Assembly (NCBI GenBank): GCA_964424105.1
Contig: CAYRHJ010000030.1
Coordinates: 239,423 to 303,422, forward strand
Direction of reading: 5' to 3'
DNA: 64,000 nt
From: CAYRHJ01 sp964424105
Lineage (GTDB): Bacteria > Planctomycetota > Phycisphaerae > UBA1845
Shown here: positions 24,776 to 33,784 of the stretch, piece after piece
Position numbering within the stretch: position 1 is the first letter of the stretch
How the letters are laid out: each line of letters begins with the position of its first letter
Program-made: the position numbers and the translations under genes
The notes under the pieces: generated by a model
Database searches by the model: none
The model's input: only the letters and a program-made list of their open reading frames with translations
Told to the model about the DNA's origin: nothing

Positions 24776-25738
24776 GTGACGCATTCCCGCATAAACACAG
24801 TTTCATCCAGCGATCGTGGTGTTCTGGTCCACGGCGATAACCTGCCTTGGATAACCAGTCTTCCAGACGGTGTTTGTGATTTGATCTACATTGATCCGCC
24901 GTTCATGACGGACCGGGTACGAACGACCGCTGCCGGCCAACATCATTTCGACGATCGTTGGCCCGATGGGATCACCGGCTATCTTGAATTCCTGCGCCCT
25001 CGCATCGAACAGATGCACCGCCTGCTTCCAGATCACGGCAGCCTTTACGTCCATCTCGATTGGCGATCGTCTCATCACGTCCGCCTGATGCTCGAAAAGG
25101 TCTTCGGCCCGGAACAGTTTCTCAACGAAATCATCTGGAGCTATCGCACCGGCGGAACCTCCAAACATTGGTTCCCGCGCAAACATGACACGATTCTTTT
25201 GCTCGCCAAGCACGCCGGAAAACACGTTTTCAACGTACAGCGCGATGGTCAATACCGAACGGATGGCCTGCTGTATGACGATTCGGGACAGCCGTTCAAG
25301 AAAACCCGCAAGGGCCCCGTCTTTTTTCACCGTGACGGTCCCGCAATCACGGACGTTTGGGACATTCCATTTCTTTCCACGGTCTCGAGCGAGCGCTGCG
25401 GTTTTCCGTCCCAAAAACCGCTGGCATTGGCACGACGGATCATCGCCGCCAGCAGTCGCCCCGGAGACTCGGTGGCTGACTTTTTTTGCGGAAGCGGCAC
25501 GACTCTGCTGGCTGCGCAAGAATCAGGCCGCCGATGGATGGGATGTGACATAAGCGCAGACGCGGTCCGATTGGCCGCTGGGCGACTCAACAATGCCGCG
25601 CGACCCGACGATGGCATGCGACCCAACAATGCCGTGCGACCCGACGATGCCGCGCCGCCCCCGCCCGGTCGATCCGCCGACCATTCGCCCGTCACGCCGA
25701 AGCGCAGGAACACTCGGCTCGGTGCGTCGAAGCGTTAG
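24776..25738 (+). CDS. Lone beta-class DNA methyltransferase (N6-adenine or N4-cytosine)
   Basis: The 320-residue enzyme has motif IV, DPPF, at residue 40 (CDLIYIDPPF) and motif I, DFFCGSGTT, near residue 235 (SVADFFCGSGTTLLAAQESGRRWMGCDIS). This IV-before-I order is the beta class. Between them are LYVHLDWRSSHHVRLML and a SQKPLALARRII block. The GTG at 24776 is the most reasonable start: it lies 14 bp after the DUF420 stop, and the frame upstream runs antiphase through that gene. The C terminus (after about 270) is a low-complexity tail built on four 18-bp repeats. No restriction endonuclease gene is adjacent, so it may act alone. The stop overlaps that of the converging gene. Confidence 0.88.
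   Translation: MTHSRINTVSSSDRGVLVHGDNLPWITSLPDGVCDLIYIDPPFMTDRVRTTAAGQHHFDDRWPDGITGYLEFLRPRIEQMHRLLPDHGSLYVHLDWRSSHHVRLMLEKVFGPEQFLNEIIWSYRTGGTSKHWFPRKHDTILLLAKHAGKHVFNVQRDGQYRTDGLLYDDSGQPFKKTRKGPVFFHRDGPAITDVWDIPFLSTVSSERCGFPSQKPLALARRIIAASSRPGDSVADFFCGSGTTLLAAQESGRRWMGCDISADAVRLAAGRLNNAARPDDGMRPNNAVRPDDAAPPPPGRSADHSPVTPKRRNTRLGASKR
25589..25660 (+). repeat. Four 18-bp tandem repeats in the methyltransferase tail
   Basis: Units AACAATGCCGCGCGACCC, GACGATGGCATGCGACCC, AACAATGCCGTGCGACCC and GACGATGCCGCGCCGCCC alternate in two types. They encode NNAARPDDGMRPNNAVRPDD, keep the frame, and lie outside the catalytic domain. Confidence 0.85.
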
Positions 25739-26166
25739 CGAATGGTCCAATTGTTGATATCGTCGTCATTTCCCAACTGACCATCCGGGCCAGCGCTGGT
25801 GATGTCGTATTGTTTCTCATGCGTGTCACCGGGATACTTGTAGCTGAAATCCTTCCCCCAAATATCAATCAACTGCTCCGGATCTTCCAGGTACGGACCC
25901 TGCCACAAGGCTGGGTCGGACATCCCGCCGGGACGCTCCAGCAGCGCCTTAAGTCCTTGCGAAGTAGAAGGATAGTCGCCAATGGCCATCTTGTAATTGG
26001 ACAAGGCAGTAGATACGGTCCCGTACCGGCCAATTTTCTCGCGCAACTTCGTCTGATTCTCGTCCCAGCCCTTGTCGGCGTGGAGTTCCTCTTCTTTTTC
26101 ACTACAACCCGCAACGAAACAACCCATGCCGAAGATTATAATTGACAAAAGGTTACGATAACGCAT
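25735..26166 (-). CDS. Lipoprotein carrying a GspG-like pseudopilin domain
   Basis: The 143-residue protein begins with a lipoprotein signal ending in FVAG-C, not with a type IV prepilin leader and hydrophobic helix. The C-terminal 100 residues match the globular domain of the type II secretion major pseudopilin GspG: ALSNYKMAIGDYPSTSQGLKALLERP, LWQGPYLEDPEQLIDIWGKDFSYKYPG, and the calcium-loop part SAGPDGQLGNDDDI. So the pseudopilin head sits on a lipid anchor. The ATG at 26166 follows GGGAGA by 6 bp. No other secretion genes are nearby. Function unknown; such single domains are common in planctomycetes. Confidence 0.8.
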   Translation of the reverse strand: MRYRNLLSIIIFGMGCFVAGCSEKEEELHADKGWDENQTKLREKIGRYGTVSTALSNYKMAIGDYPSTSQGLKALLERPGGMSDPALWQGPYLEDPEQLIDIWGKDFSYKYPGDTHEKQYDITSAGPDGQLGNDDDINNWTIR

Positions 26167-26392
26167 CGTTCTTCTCCCTGCTTGGTTTGATGGAACAACT
26201 TGTGTCACTTCTGTCATTTTACGCTTGACGCCGCCCGCGGTGCGGAACCAAGCCAGCCGTCATACCGCACCCGCCGCCTACGATATAACACAGTTTTAAC
26301 GATGACGCCAATACCGTCAGCCCGTTCAAAACGGAATCCATTTCGAAATCAACGATGCCCAATGACCGGCCAACATACAACCTGCGCCACTG

Positions 26393-29062
26393 TCAGCTTC
26401 GTCGGGCCGCTTCCTGCAACCGTCGAAGCACCATCAAGGCATCCATCGGTGTCGTCTCGTCAACCTTTATGCCCTTCAATTCCTCGATCACCGGGTCGGG
26501 TGGCGGCTTGAACAACGACAACTGCGCATCGACGGGCTTCGCACGTTCACATGATAGGGGGTCGCGATTGCCCGGTTGATAACGCCTGCGAAGCTGTTCC
26601 AGGATGGTCGCAGCGTTTTTCACGACCTCCGCCGGAACGCCGGCCATTCGGGCGACGTGCAGGCCATAGCTTTCATCGCAGCCGCCCGGGACGATCTTGT
26701 GCAGAAATACGATGCGCTCGCTCTCGTTTTCAGCCTGGGGCCATTCTCGAACGGCTACGTTGTAATTTGAAACGCCGTCAACTCGATCGGCCAACTCGGT
26801 CAACTCGTGGTAATGCGTGGCCACGAGCGTGCGACAGCGTACGGTCGTCGCCAGCGACTCCGCGATGGCCCAGGCCAGCGAAAGCCCGTCAAACGTACTG
26901 GTGCCCCTTCCGATTTCATCCAGGATGGCCAACGAATGATTCGTCGCGGTATTGAGAATCAAGGCAGCCTCGGTCATTTCCACCATGAACGTGCTGCGAT
27001 GGCGGACGATCTCATCCGACGCACCGACTCGAGCGAACATGCGATCGACCACCCCGAGCGTCATCTCCCGTGCGGGCACGTAGGAACCGGTTTGAGCAAG
27101 CAGCGCAAGAAGCGCAATCTGACGCATGTACGTGCTCTTGCCCGACATGTTCGGACCGGTAATGATCCACACCTTTCCGTCCGACACATCCGTGTCATTA
27201 GGAACGAATTCGTCCAGCAGGATCTGTTCGAGCACTGGATGGCGCCCGTCGATCACACGCAGATCCAATCCTGCGGTGATAACCGGGCGGGTGAATCGTC
27301 GCTCACAGGCCAACTCAGCCAGCGCGGTCAGAACATCCAGCCGCCCCAGGGCCGCCGCCACCCGTTGCAATTCGCTGATCCGTTGCCCGGCCTGCCGGCA
27401 CAACCGCTGAAATAGGTCGTATTCCAGTTCGTTGGCCTTCTCTTCCGCCGTCAGGGCCTTCGTCTCATATTCCTTCAACTCGTCGGTGATGTATCGCTCC
27501 GCCGATTTGATGGTCTGCTTGCGAACGTAGTTCGAGGGGACCTGATCACGATAGGTGTGTGAAATCTCGATGTAGAACCCGAACACGCGATTGTAGGCAA
27601 CCTTCAACGAAGGGATGCCGGTTTCATCGATCTGCTGCTTCTGGTATTTCGCCAACCAATTCTGCCCCGTCCGACGGATGTTTCGCAGGTCGTCCAGCTC
27701 GGCGTTGAACCCCTCGGCGATCAATCCGCCTTCACGAACCGTGATCGGTGCGTCGTCGCGCAGGGCTGCGTTCAGCAGGTCTCGCAAATCTTCCAGCCCG
27801 CCGAGGTCCGAACAGCACGTTTTCAGGAACGGGGGATCGAACGTGTTCAACCTCTCGATCAACGATGGCAACTCGGCCAGCGTGCGACCCAGTCCCACGA
27901 GATCGCGCGGACCCGGCCGATCCAGCGCAACCCGCGCCGCGATTCGAGCCACGTCCGCGCAGCGCTGCAAATCCCGTCGCAAAGTTTGCCGGTCTCGCCC
28001 AGCCTCGACCATCGCCCCGACCGCGTCTTGCCGGGCGGTAATGGCTTCGACGTCGATCAGCGGCTCGCACAACCACTGCCGCAAACATCTCGCTCCCATG
28101 GGGCTGACTGTTCGATCGACGGCGTGCAGCAGCGAGCCTTCGCGCTTTCCGCTTCGCAACGTGCGTTCGATTTCCAATGATCGCCAGGTGCTATGGTCGA
28201 TCATCATGGTGTCGGCCCGGCGGTGCGGCTCCAAACGGCGAATGTGGGCCAAGGGCGTCTTTTGAGTCTCCGCGAGGTAGCCTATGATCGCCCCGGCGGC
28301 ACGGACGGCTGCGGTGATGCCCTCGATGCCGAACCCTTCCAACGTGCTCACCCCGAAATGCCGGTTCAAAACTTCGCGGGCACGATGTTCGGAAAATTCA
28401 TGCGGGCTACGGCGGGCCACTGCCGTTCCGCACAAACCGTGCAACTCGTTCGCGAGACGGGCTGCGAGGCCTGCGGGTTCGTCGTCTATCAGGATTTCGG
28501 CGGGTTGAAGTCGAACCAACTCGTCCAACACGCCGTCGCGCGAATCGTCAAAAACGCGAAACCGTCCCGACGCCAACTCCACGATCGCCAATCCCATCCC
28601 GTCTCGACCTTCCACGATGCCGGCCAACAGGTTTTCCGCACGCTCGTCCAACAGCGCGTCATCGGTCAAGGTTCCGGGCGTGACGATGCGGACGATTTCT
28701 CGCTTGACGACGCCCTTGGCTTGCTTGGGGTCTTCAACCTGCTCGGAGATGGCCACCTTGTGTCCAGCGGCGACCAGCTTGTGCAAATAGGAGTCAAGGG
28801 CGTGATACGGGATGCCGGCCAGCGGAATAGGGTTATCGCCCTTGTTGCGGGCCGTCAACGTGATGCCCAATACGCGGGACGCAACTTTGGCGTCATCATA
28901 AAAAGTTTCGTAGAAGTCACCCATGCGAAACAGCAGGATGGCGTCGGGGGCTTGGCGCTTTTGCTCCAAATACTGTTGCATCGCCGGCGTGGGCTGCTTC
29001 GGTGCCGTTTCATGGTTCGCCGGCACTTCTCCGGCGGGCAGATTGATGGGGGATGATTTCAT
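26393..29062 (-). CDS. mutS: DNA mismatch repair protein MutS
   Basis: MutS recognises mispairs and small loops and recruits MutL. The 889-residue protein has the mismatch-contact motif FRMGDFYETF (Phe and Glu both present) at about 45-55. Connector, lever and clamp domains follow. In the ATPase domain are Walker A GPNMSGKSTYMRQ, the Walker B-like LAILDEIGRGTSTFDGLSLA, and VATHYHEL. It has about 25 extra residues at the N terminus, rich in Pro, Ala and Glu. It is the last gene of a minus-strand run after folK; a 157-bp gap separates them. Confidence 0.97.
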   Translation of the reverse strand: MKSSPINLPAGEVPANHETAPKQPTPAMQQYLEQKRQAPDAILLFRMGDFYETFYDDAKVASRVLGITLTARNKGDNPIPLAGIPYHALDSYLHKLVAAGHKVAISEQVEDPKQAKGVVKREIVRIVTPGTLTDDALLDERAENLLAGIVEGRDGMGLAIVELASGRFRVFDDSRDGVLDELVRLQPAEILIDDEPAGLAARLANELHGLCGTAVARRSPHEFSEHRAREVLNRHFGVSTLEGFGIEGITAAVRAAGAIIGYLAETQKTPLAHIRRLEPHRRADTMMIDHSTWRSLEIERTLRSGKREGSLLHAVDRTVSPMGARCLRQWLCEPLIDVEAITARQDAVGAMVEAGRDRQTLRRDLQRCADVARIAARVALDRPGPRDLVGLGRTLAELPSLIERLNTFDPPFLKTCCSDLGGLEDLRDLLNAALRDDAPITVREGGLIAEGFNAELDDLRNIRRTGQNWLAKYQKQQIDETGIPSLKVAYNRVFGFYIEISHTYRDQVPSNYVRKQTIKSAERYITDELKEYETKALTAEEKANELEYDLFQRLCRQAGQRISELQRVAAALGRLDVLTALAELACERRFTRPVITAGLDLRVIDGRHPVLEQILLDEFVPNDTDVSDGKVWIITGPNMSGKSTYMRQIALLALLAQTGSYVPAREMTLGVVDRMFARVGASDEIVRHRSTFMVEMTEAALILNTATNHSLAILDEIGRGTSTFDGLSLAWAIAESLATTVRCRTLVATHYHELTELADRVDGVSNYNVAVREWPQAENESERIVFLHKIVPGGCDESYGLHVARMAGVPAEVVKNAATILEQLRRRYQPGNRDPLSCERAKPVDAQLSLFKPPPDPVIEELKGIKVDETTPMDALMVLRRLQEAARRS

Positions 29063-29219
29063 GTGGAAACCAAATCGAGGGTGAATCTTCGGTCATTGTA
29101 GCCGGGTCGGCGGCGTGATGCGAGGCATGCCCGATCGAGTGAACGGCCATACGCCTCGAAACGCGGATGCTCGCTCGCATACCCGGTACTGATTAGGAAC
29201 CGATCTGGAACAAGGGCGT

Positions 29220-29726
29220 TCACGATTCACACATGGGTTCTACGTGTGGCCAAGGTTGAAATCGATCCATTTCGCCGATCGATCGCTTGAAAACCGGGTG
29301 TACGACGTCGGCGGCGACCTCCGCCAAGGGTCGCAGGACGAACCATCGCTCGTGCATGCGGGGATGCGGCAGCGTCAATTCAGGCGACTCGCAGACGCGA
29401 TCGCCGAACAGCAGAATGTCGATGTCGATCGTGCGGGGAGCAAAACGCTCCGTGCGTATTCGACCCAGCGATCGTTCAATGCCAGCGATCACAGCCAACA
29501 GGTCATTCGGTGACAGTGACGTCTCCACGGCGACCGCGGCGTTCAGATACTCGCCCTGCCCCGGCGGTCCGCCCGCGGGGGCTGACTCATACATCCGCGA
29601 AATGCGAATGACGTGGATGTCGGCATGGTCGTCGAGCGATTGCACCGCTTGTTTCAGAAGCGCCCGCCGATCACCCAGATTGGACCCCAGTCCCAGATAG
29701 GCCGCCTCGACACACTTGCTCACCAC
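29220..29726 (-). CDS. folK: 2-amino-4-hydroxy-6-hydroxymethyldihydropteridine diphosphokinase
   Basis: FolK transfers pyrophosphate from ATP to 6-hydroxymethyl-7,8-dihydropterin in folate synthesis. The 168-residue protein has the usual blocks: AYLGLGSNLGDRRALL, the SRMYESAPAGGPPGQGEYLNAA loop, IERSLGRIRTERFAPRTIDIDILLFG with its Mg-binding Asp pair, and LTLPHPRMHERWFVLRPLAEV. The GTG start overlaps the end of the aminotransferase gene; a second GTG three bases on gives the commoner GTGA overlap, so the start is uncertain by one codon. No other fol gene is adjacent. Confidence 0.95.
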   Translation of the reverse strand: MVSKCVEAAYLGLGSNLGDRRALLKQAVQSLDDHADIHVIRISRMYESAPAGGPPGQGEYLNAAVAVETSLSPNDLLAVIAGIERSLGRIRTERFAPRTIDIDILLFGDRVCESPELTLPHPRMHERWFVLRPLAEVAADVVHPVFKRSIGEMDRFQPWPHVEPMCES

Positions 29727-30886
29727 TGAATCCGCCCTATTCGCTCCATGGCTTCGGTCAGGCGTTCCAAACCGACCGTCAAGGCGATGCGAAAGAAACC
29801 GTCTCCCCCAGGCCCAAACCCGTTACCCGGAATGACCACCACCGCGGCTTCTTCGAGCACGCGCCCCACAAAATCAAGCGACGAGTATCCCCGTGGGCAT
29901 CGGCACCAGACGTAAAACGTCGCGGTCGGCAATGGCGGGTCAAGACCAATGGCTGACAACCCGTTCACCACGACATCTCGTCGTTGGCGATAAATGTCGC
30001 GCATGGCTTGCACCGACACGTGATCGTACTGATTCAATGCCGTCGCCGCCGCATGCTGAATGGCCGAGAAAGGACCGGAGTCGACATTGTCCTTGAAACG
30101 GGCCAACGCCGCGATGGGAGTGGGATGACCCATGGCGAATCCGATCCGCCATCCGGTCATGTTGAACGTCTTGGAAAGCGAATAAAACTCGATGCAACAA
30201 TCCAGCGCGCCGTCGAATTCCAGAATGCTCGGCGGACGTTCGTCCATGTAGACATCGGCGTAGGCTGCGTCATGGGCGATCAAGATGTCATGTCGCTTCG
30301 CAAACTCGATGGCCCGGTTGTAAAACGAACGATTGGCCACTGCCCCGGTGGGATTATTGGGATAGTTAAGAAAAATCAGCTTAGCCTTTGAAACCACGTC
30401 CGACGGGATCTCCTCGAAACGCGGCAGCCAATTGTCTTCAGCCCGTAGCGGAACGACGTGGGGCATCCCGCCGGCGAATATCGTGCCCGCTTGATAAACG
30501 GGATAGCCCGGATCGGGAATCAGAACCACGTCGCCGGGATCGATGACGGCCGACGGCAGATGTCCGATGCCCTCCTTCGTTCCGATGACGCTCGTGAAAT
30601 GGGACGACTCGTCCAGCTTAACGTTGAATCGCCGACGAACGAATTCGGCACACGCTTTTCGAAAGGTCGCATTTCCCGCGCCCACCGGATATCGATGATT
30701 CGCGGGATCATGCAGCGCCCGCTCCATCGCCTGTACGATGAATTCCGGCGTGGGTGTGTCCGGGTCACCGATCCCCAGATTGATGACGTCTTTTCCAGCC
30801 GCAATGGCGGCCCGGCGCTTGCGATCTATGTCCACAAACAAATACGGGGGGAGCCGGTCGAGACGGGACGACCACCATCGAGCCAT
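29720..30886 (-). CDS. PLP aminotransferase of the DapL (LL-diaminopimelate aminotransferase) type
   Basis: The 388-residue fold-type I enzyme begins with a sequence typical of the DapL/AspC-like group (RLDRLPPYLFVDIDRKRRAA, then VINLGIGDPDTPTP). The PLP contacts are present: GTKEGIGHL, FLNYPNNPTGA, HDAAYADVYMDE, the Lys of YSLSKTFNMTGWRIGFAMG, and the C-terminal FFRIALTVG Arg. In DapL it makes LL-diaminopimelate directly from tetrahydrodipicolinate, for peptidoglycan and lysine. A general aspartate or glutamate transaminase cannot be excluded. AGGAG lies 8 bp before the ATG at 30886. Confidence 0.85.
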   Translation of the reverse strand: MARWWSSRLDRLPPYLFVDIDRKRRAAIAAGKDVINLGIGDPDTPTPEFIVQAMERALHDPANHRYPVGAGNATFRKACAEFVRRRFNVKLDESSHFTSVIGTKEGIGHLPSAVIDPGDVVLIPDPGYPVYQAGTIFAGGMPHVVPLRAEDNWLPRFEEIPSDVVSKAKLIFLNYPNNPTGAVANRSFYNRAIEFAKRHDILIAHDAAYADVYMDERPPSILEFDGALDCCIEFYSLSKTFNMTGWRIGFAMGHPTPIAALARFKDNVDSGPFSAIQHAAATALNQYDHVSVQAMRDIYRQRRDVVVNGLSAIGLDPPLPTATFYVWCRCPRGYSSLDFVGRVLEEAAVVVIPGNGFGPGGDGFFRIALTVGLERLTEAMERIGRIQW

Positions 30887-31037
30887 AAACAAAACTCCTG
30901 CTGAATTCGCGACAAACCTCGCGCCATGCCGGCCGAACAGTTTCTGCGTCGAGACGTGGCCGATTCGTTTCGGTCGAACGTTGCGGAATTCTACGAAATA
31001 CGAACCATCGGGTCAAAAAGAGGAGTGCGCGATCACG

Positions 31038-33026
31038 CTATCCGCGGAGCTTGGAATTGTTGAATCGCACGGTGACGTGGGCCCGCAGTCCATTGGCCTG
31101 TGTCGGCTCGGCACGGATGCTTCCGAAGTCGATCTGTCGAAACAATGACTGTAACTGTCGCAAAGCCACCTTCGGATCGGCGGACGCGTCAGTGATGCCC
31201 CTGACGGGAACAGCCACCTCCGTGAATTCGCCGTCACGCTGAACGCGAAAAACCCACGACCCCTTCGCAGCCGTCTCCATTGCAATCCGACGCAAATCCT
31301 CGGTGGGATGTGAAAGCGAAAGCAGCGAACCGTTGATCCCGTGGATTACGTCGTCCGGTCGTAGATACCCGTGCGTCCGGCCATTGGAATAAACTCGTGC
31401 GATTTTCAGCGTGCCGGGTGAATCGCCCCGTTGGGCGCCGATGCCCAATAGCAGTGCCGTGGGTGTCCGAGTCTCCGCATCGTGCGTCGAGACCATGCCC
31501 TGTGTCAGCCAACGGGACATGACGCTGTCCGGGCTGCTCAGCCATCGGTCCACCACCTGTCCCGCCAAGACCGGTTGGGCCATTCCGAATAACGCCGCCG
31601 GCTTGGAACTGCCTCCAAGCTCCACCCAATCGCGAAGCGATGCCAGCGTGGGGGCTAGGCCCACCCGCGCGTCTATGATGCTGCGGATTTGATCAGCGCT
31701 CAAGGCCAATACCAGCGAGTCCGCCACGGCCGCGAACGCGGGACGAATGCCGCCAAGCACGTCCCATTCCGATGCGGGGTCCGGCTCGTTGGGCAGGGAG
31801 ATTTCATACAGTTGCGTGCCCAGGTAGTGGGTTCGAGAAAGACGGAGTTTGCGCCCGGACAGGCCACGGTTTTTGATATCAAACCAATTCACAACCGTCT
31901 GGATGGCATCGGCAATCCTTTCCGCGCAGCGCACGCTATCGTCAGATGCGAGTTGGATGGCCAACTGCGGAATTTCCGGGCCGGCGCCCAGGTTCTGATC
32001 CCACGTAACCAGCGCACCGGGGCCCAAATGGTCAAGAACGTCGCGCTCGAATTCGTCCAGGTTGACGATGCGCATGAGCAGGCCGAGGTGGGGCGAATCG
32101 ACCATAGCCTGCTGCCGTTTCGAGATGACACGAAAGGCATTTCGTACGTCAATCTCCGTATGCCAAGCCGCGAGCGTCGTCAACGGCAGATTTTTCAATC
32201 TCTCGAGCGAGAGTGACGTGGCCCGCGGCGCGACGACGGGATTCGTTCGGCTGGCATGAACGGAAAAATCGACGTGCTGTGGCCTGAACTGAATCCCCAC
32301 GGCCAGACGCGACAACGACGCCAATAGGGAATCCGAAGCCTCGCGACCCTGTTCGGGCACATCGAGCCGAACGTACAACACCCCGTCGTGATCCGACGGT
32401 AAATCAGCCGTTTGCGCGAGGTAGGTTGCGTCGTTGACAAGGGAATCAACGGGTTCGTTCAGCAGAATCCGTACCATCTTTCGATAGAGCGAAGCGTCAT
32501 GATTGCGTTGACTGATGATCAAGACGTCTCCATTGGTCGCGGCGGAAAGTCGCGATCGGGTCCGAAACACAGCGACGTCATTTTTCCGGTCCATGGTTTC
32601 GACTCGATCCGGGGCAAACACGTCCCGCACCAGTCGGCTGCCCGCGTGCAGTCGGACAACGATCACGCCCTCCGCCAAACTGCGCCAGGACGGCGCAGCT
32701 ACGGCAAGCTGATGGGAAAACAGTTCCCGCAAGTCTTCAGAGTTTTCCAATCCCAACCCGGAAAGAAATGCCGCGCGAACGTCGGCTGAATCGAGCGACT
32801 CCGACCCCACCAGGAGCGTGTACAGTCGCTCGGCTGAATCATCGCGCGATCGGGGATCCGACCCCAGCACGCCGCGTAGCTCGACAAACAGCCCCGCGTC
32901 CGCTGGCACGACGGCGGCTAGACTGGCGGACCTTTTCGCATCACTTTCATTCGAAGGCGATTGACCCAGCACTCCTGCCGTTGCGGCAAGCGGGATCAGC
33001 AGCGATATGATATAACGATTGAACAT
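31038..33026 (-). CDS. Large secreted protein with PDZ-like C terminus
   Basis: The 662-residue protein has a signal peptide (MFNRYIISLLIPLAATAGVLG, then Gln). The mature part opens with SLAAVVPADAGLFVELRGV, a start I associate with DUF3352-like bacterial proteins that resemble a repeated beta/alpha domain. Near residues 550-620 is a PDZ-like segment, ARVYSNGRTHGYLRPDDVIHGINGSLL then SWVFRVQRDGEFTEVAVPV. There is no protease triad. It follows the sigma/anti-sigma pair by 83 bp on the same strand, so it may be part of that envelope-stress operon. This is an inference from position. Confidence 0.7.
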   Translation of the reverse strand: MFNRYIISLLIPLAATAGVLGQSPSNESDAKRSASLAAVVPADAGLFVELRGVLGSDPRSRDDSAERLYTLLVGSESLDSADVRAAFLSGLGLENSEDLRELFSHQLAVAAPSWRSLAEGVIVVRLHAGSRLVRDVFAPDRVETMDRKNDVAVFRTRSRLSAATNGDVLIISQRNHDASLYRKMVRILLNEPVDSLVNDATYLAQTADLPSDHDGVLYVRLDVPEQGREASDSLLASLSRLAVGIQFRPQHVDFSVHASRTNPVVAPRATSLSLERLKNLPLTTLAAWHTEIDVRNAFRVISKRQQAMVDSPHLGLLMRIVNLDEFERDVLDHLGPGALVTWDQNLGAGPEIPQLAIQLASDDSVRCAERIADAIQTVVNWFDIKNRGLSGRKLRLSRTHYLGTQLYEISLPNEPDPASEWDVLGGIRPAFAAVADSLVLALSADQIRSIIDARVGLAPTLASLRDWVELGGSSKPAALFGMAQPVLAGQVVDRWLSSPDSVMSRWLTQGMVSTHDAETRTPTALLLGIGAQRGDSPGTLKIARVYSNGRTHGYLRPDDVIHGINGSLLSLSHPTEDLRRIAMETAAKGSWVFRVQRDGEFTEVAVPVRGITDASADPKVALRQLQSLFRQIDFGSIRAEPTQANGLRAHVTVRFNNSKLRG

Positions 33027-33109
33027 TGGGATTGCTCGATTGCCCTGTTCGGGTCCTGCGCGGGGAAGCGGGCGCGAAGACTATCATTCCCGCGTTCCCG
33101 TACCCCTGT

Positions 33110-33763
33110 TCAAAGATCGTTCACTTGTTGATCTCCGCCGCTCACGGGAGCGAGTTCGTCAAAAGACGGCGGCATCAGCTCAAATTCATCAGCCGGTTTT
33201 CCAGTCTCGTCGATCCCGAGACGGTCCAGGACTTGCATGATGGTCATTTCACCGAAATGGATAATCTCGTTCGCATGGTCCACCCGCTGTGACCAGGTGG
33301 ATTCGACCTGCTGAACCAACGAATTGGCCGCCGAATCGAGGGGGCTGGGTGCGTCAGGATTGACGTGCTTTTCACCCAAAACCCGCGGTTCAGGTTTCTG
33401 CATGACCAGCGTCACCGCCAACACGATCGCGGCCGCCGCCGCCAACGAGGGAATCCCGATCAAAAGCCTCCGAACGTATCTCGATGAAGTTTTGGGCTGC
33501 GGACGATCCAGACAAGCCAGCAGGCGATCCGTGAATCCGTCGTCCAATTGCGGCTGTCGATCGTCCGTGGCCGACACGACGTGCCCGATAACTTCCAACA
33601 GCGCCAACTCATGTCGACAATCGGCGCATTGGATACGATGGGCGCCCAGTTCCGTTTCTTGGGCGGAGGAAAGTTCCCCATCCAGATAGGCGTCGAATAA
33701 ATTGCGTGCCTGTTCGCAGTTCATCAGTGTCAGCTTAGCTTGCGAGTCTTTCTGTGCGGACAC
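33110..33763 (-). CDS. Zinc-binding anti-sigma factor
   Basis: The 217-residue protein has an N-terminal anti-sigma zinc-finger domain: NCEQARNLFDAYLDGELSSAQETELGAHRIQCADC, with the H-x3-C-x2-C motif. One membrane helix (about 104-123, LLIGIPSLAAAAAIVLAVTLVM) follows and then an outer domain of about 90 residues. It should hold the ECF sigma factor encoded just upstream at the membrane. The GTG at 33763 was chosen because GGAGG lies 8 bp upstream; Met14 (33724) lacks a site. The gap to the sigma gene is 21 bp. Confidence 0.9.
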   Translation of the reverse strand: MSAQKDSQAKLTLMNCEQARNLFDAYLDGELSSAQETELGAHRIQCADCRHELALLEVIGHVVSATDDRQPQLDDGFTDRLLACLDRPQPKTSSRYVRRLLIGIPSLAAAAAIVLAVTLVMQKPEPRVLGEKHVNPDAPSPLDSAANSLVQQVESTWSQRVDHANEIIHFGEMTIMQVLDRLGIDETGKPADEFELMPPSFDELAPVSGGDQQVNDL

Positions 33764-33784
33764 GCTGTCCGCCTCCGCAACCTT

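Noticed and set aside
28193..29056. 287-codon frame antisense to mutS
   Set aside because: It overlaps a full-length, motif-complete MutS.
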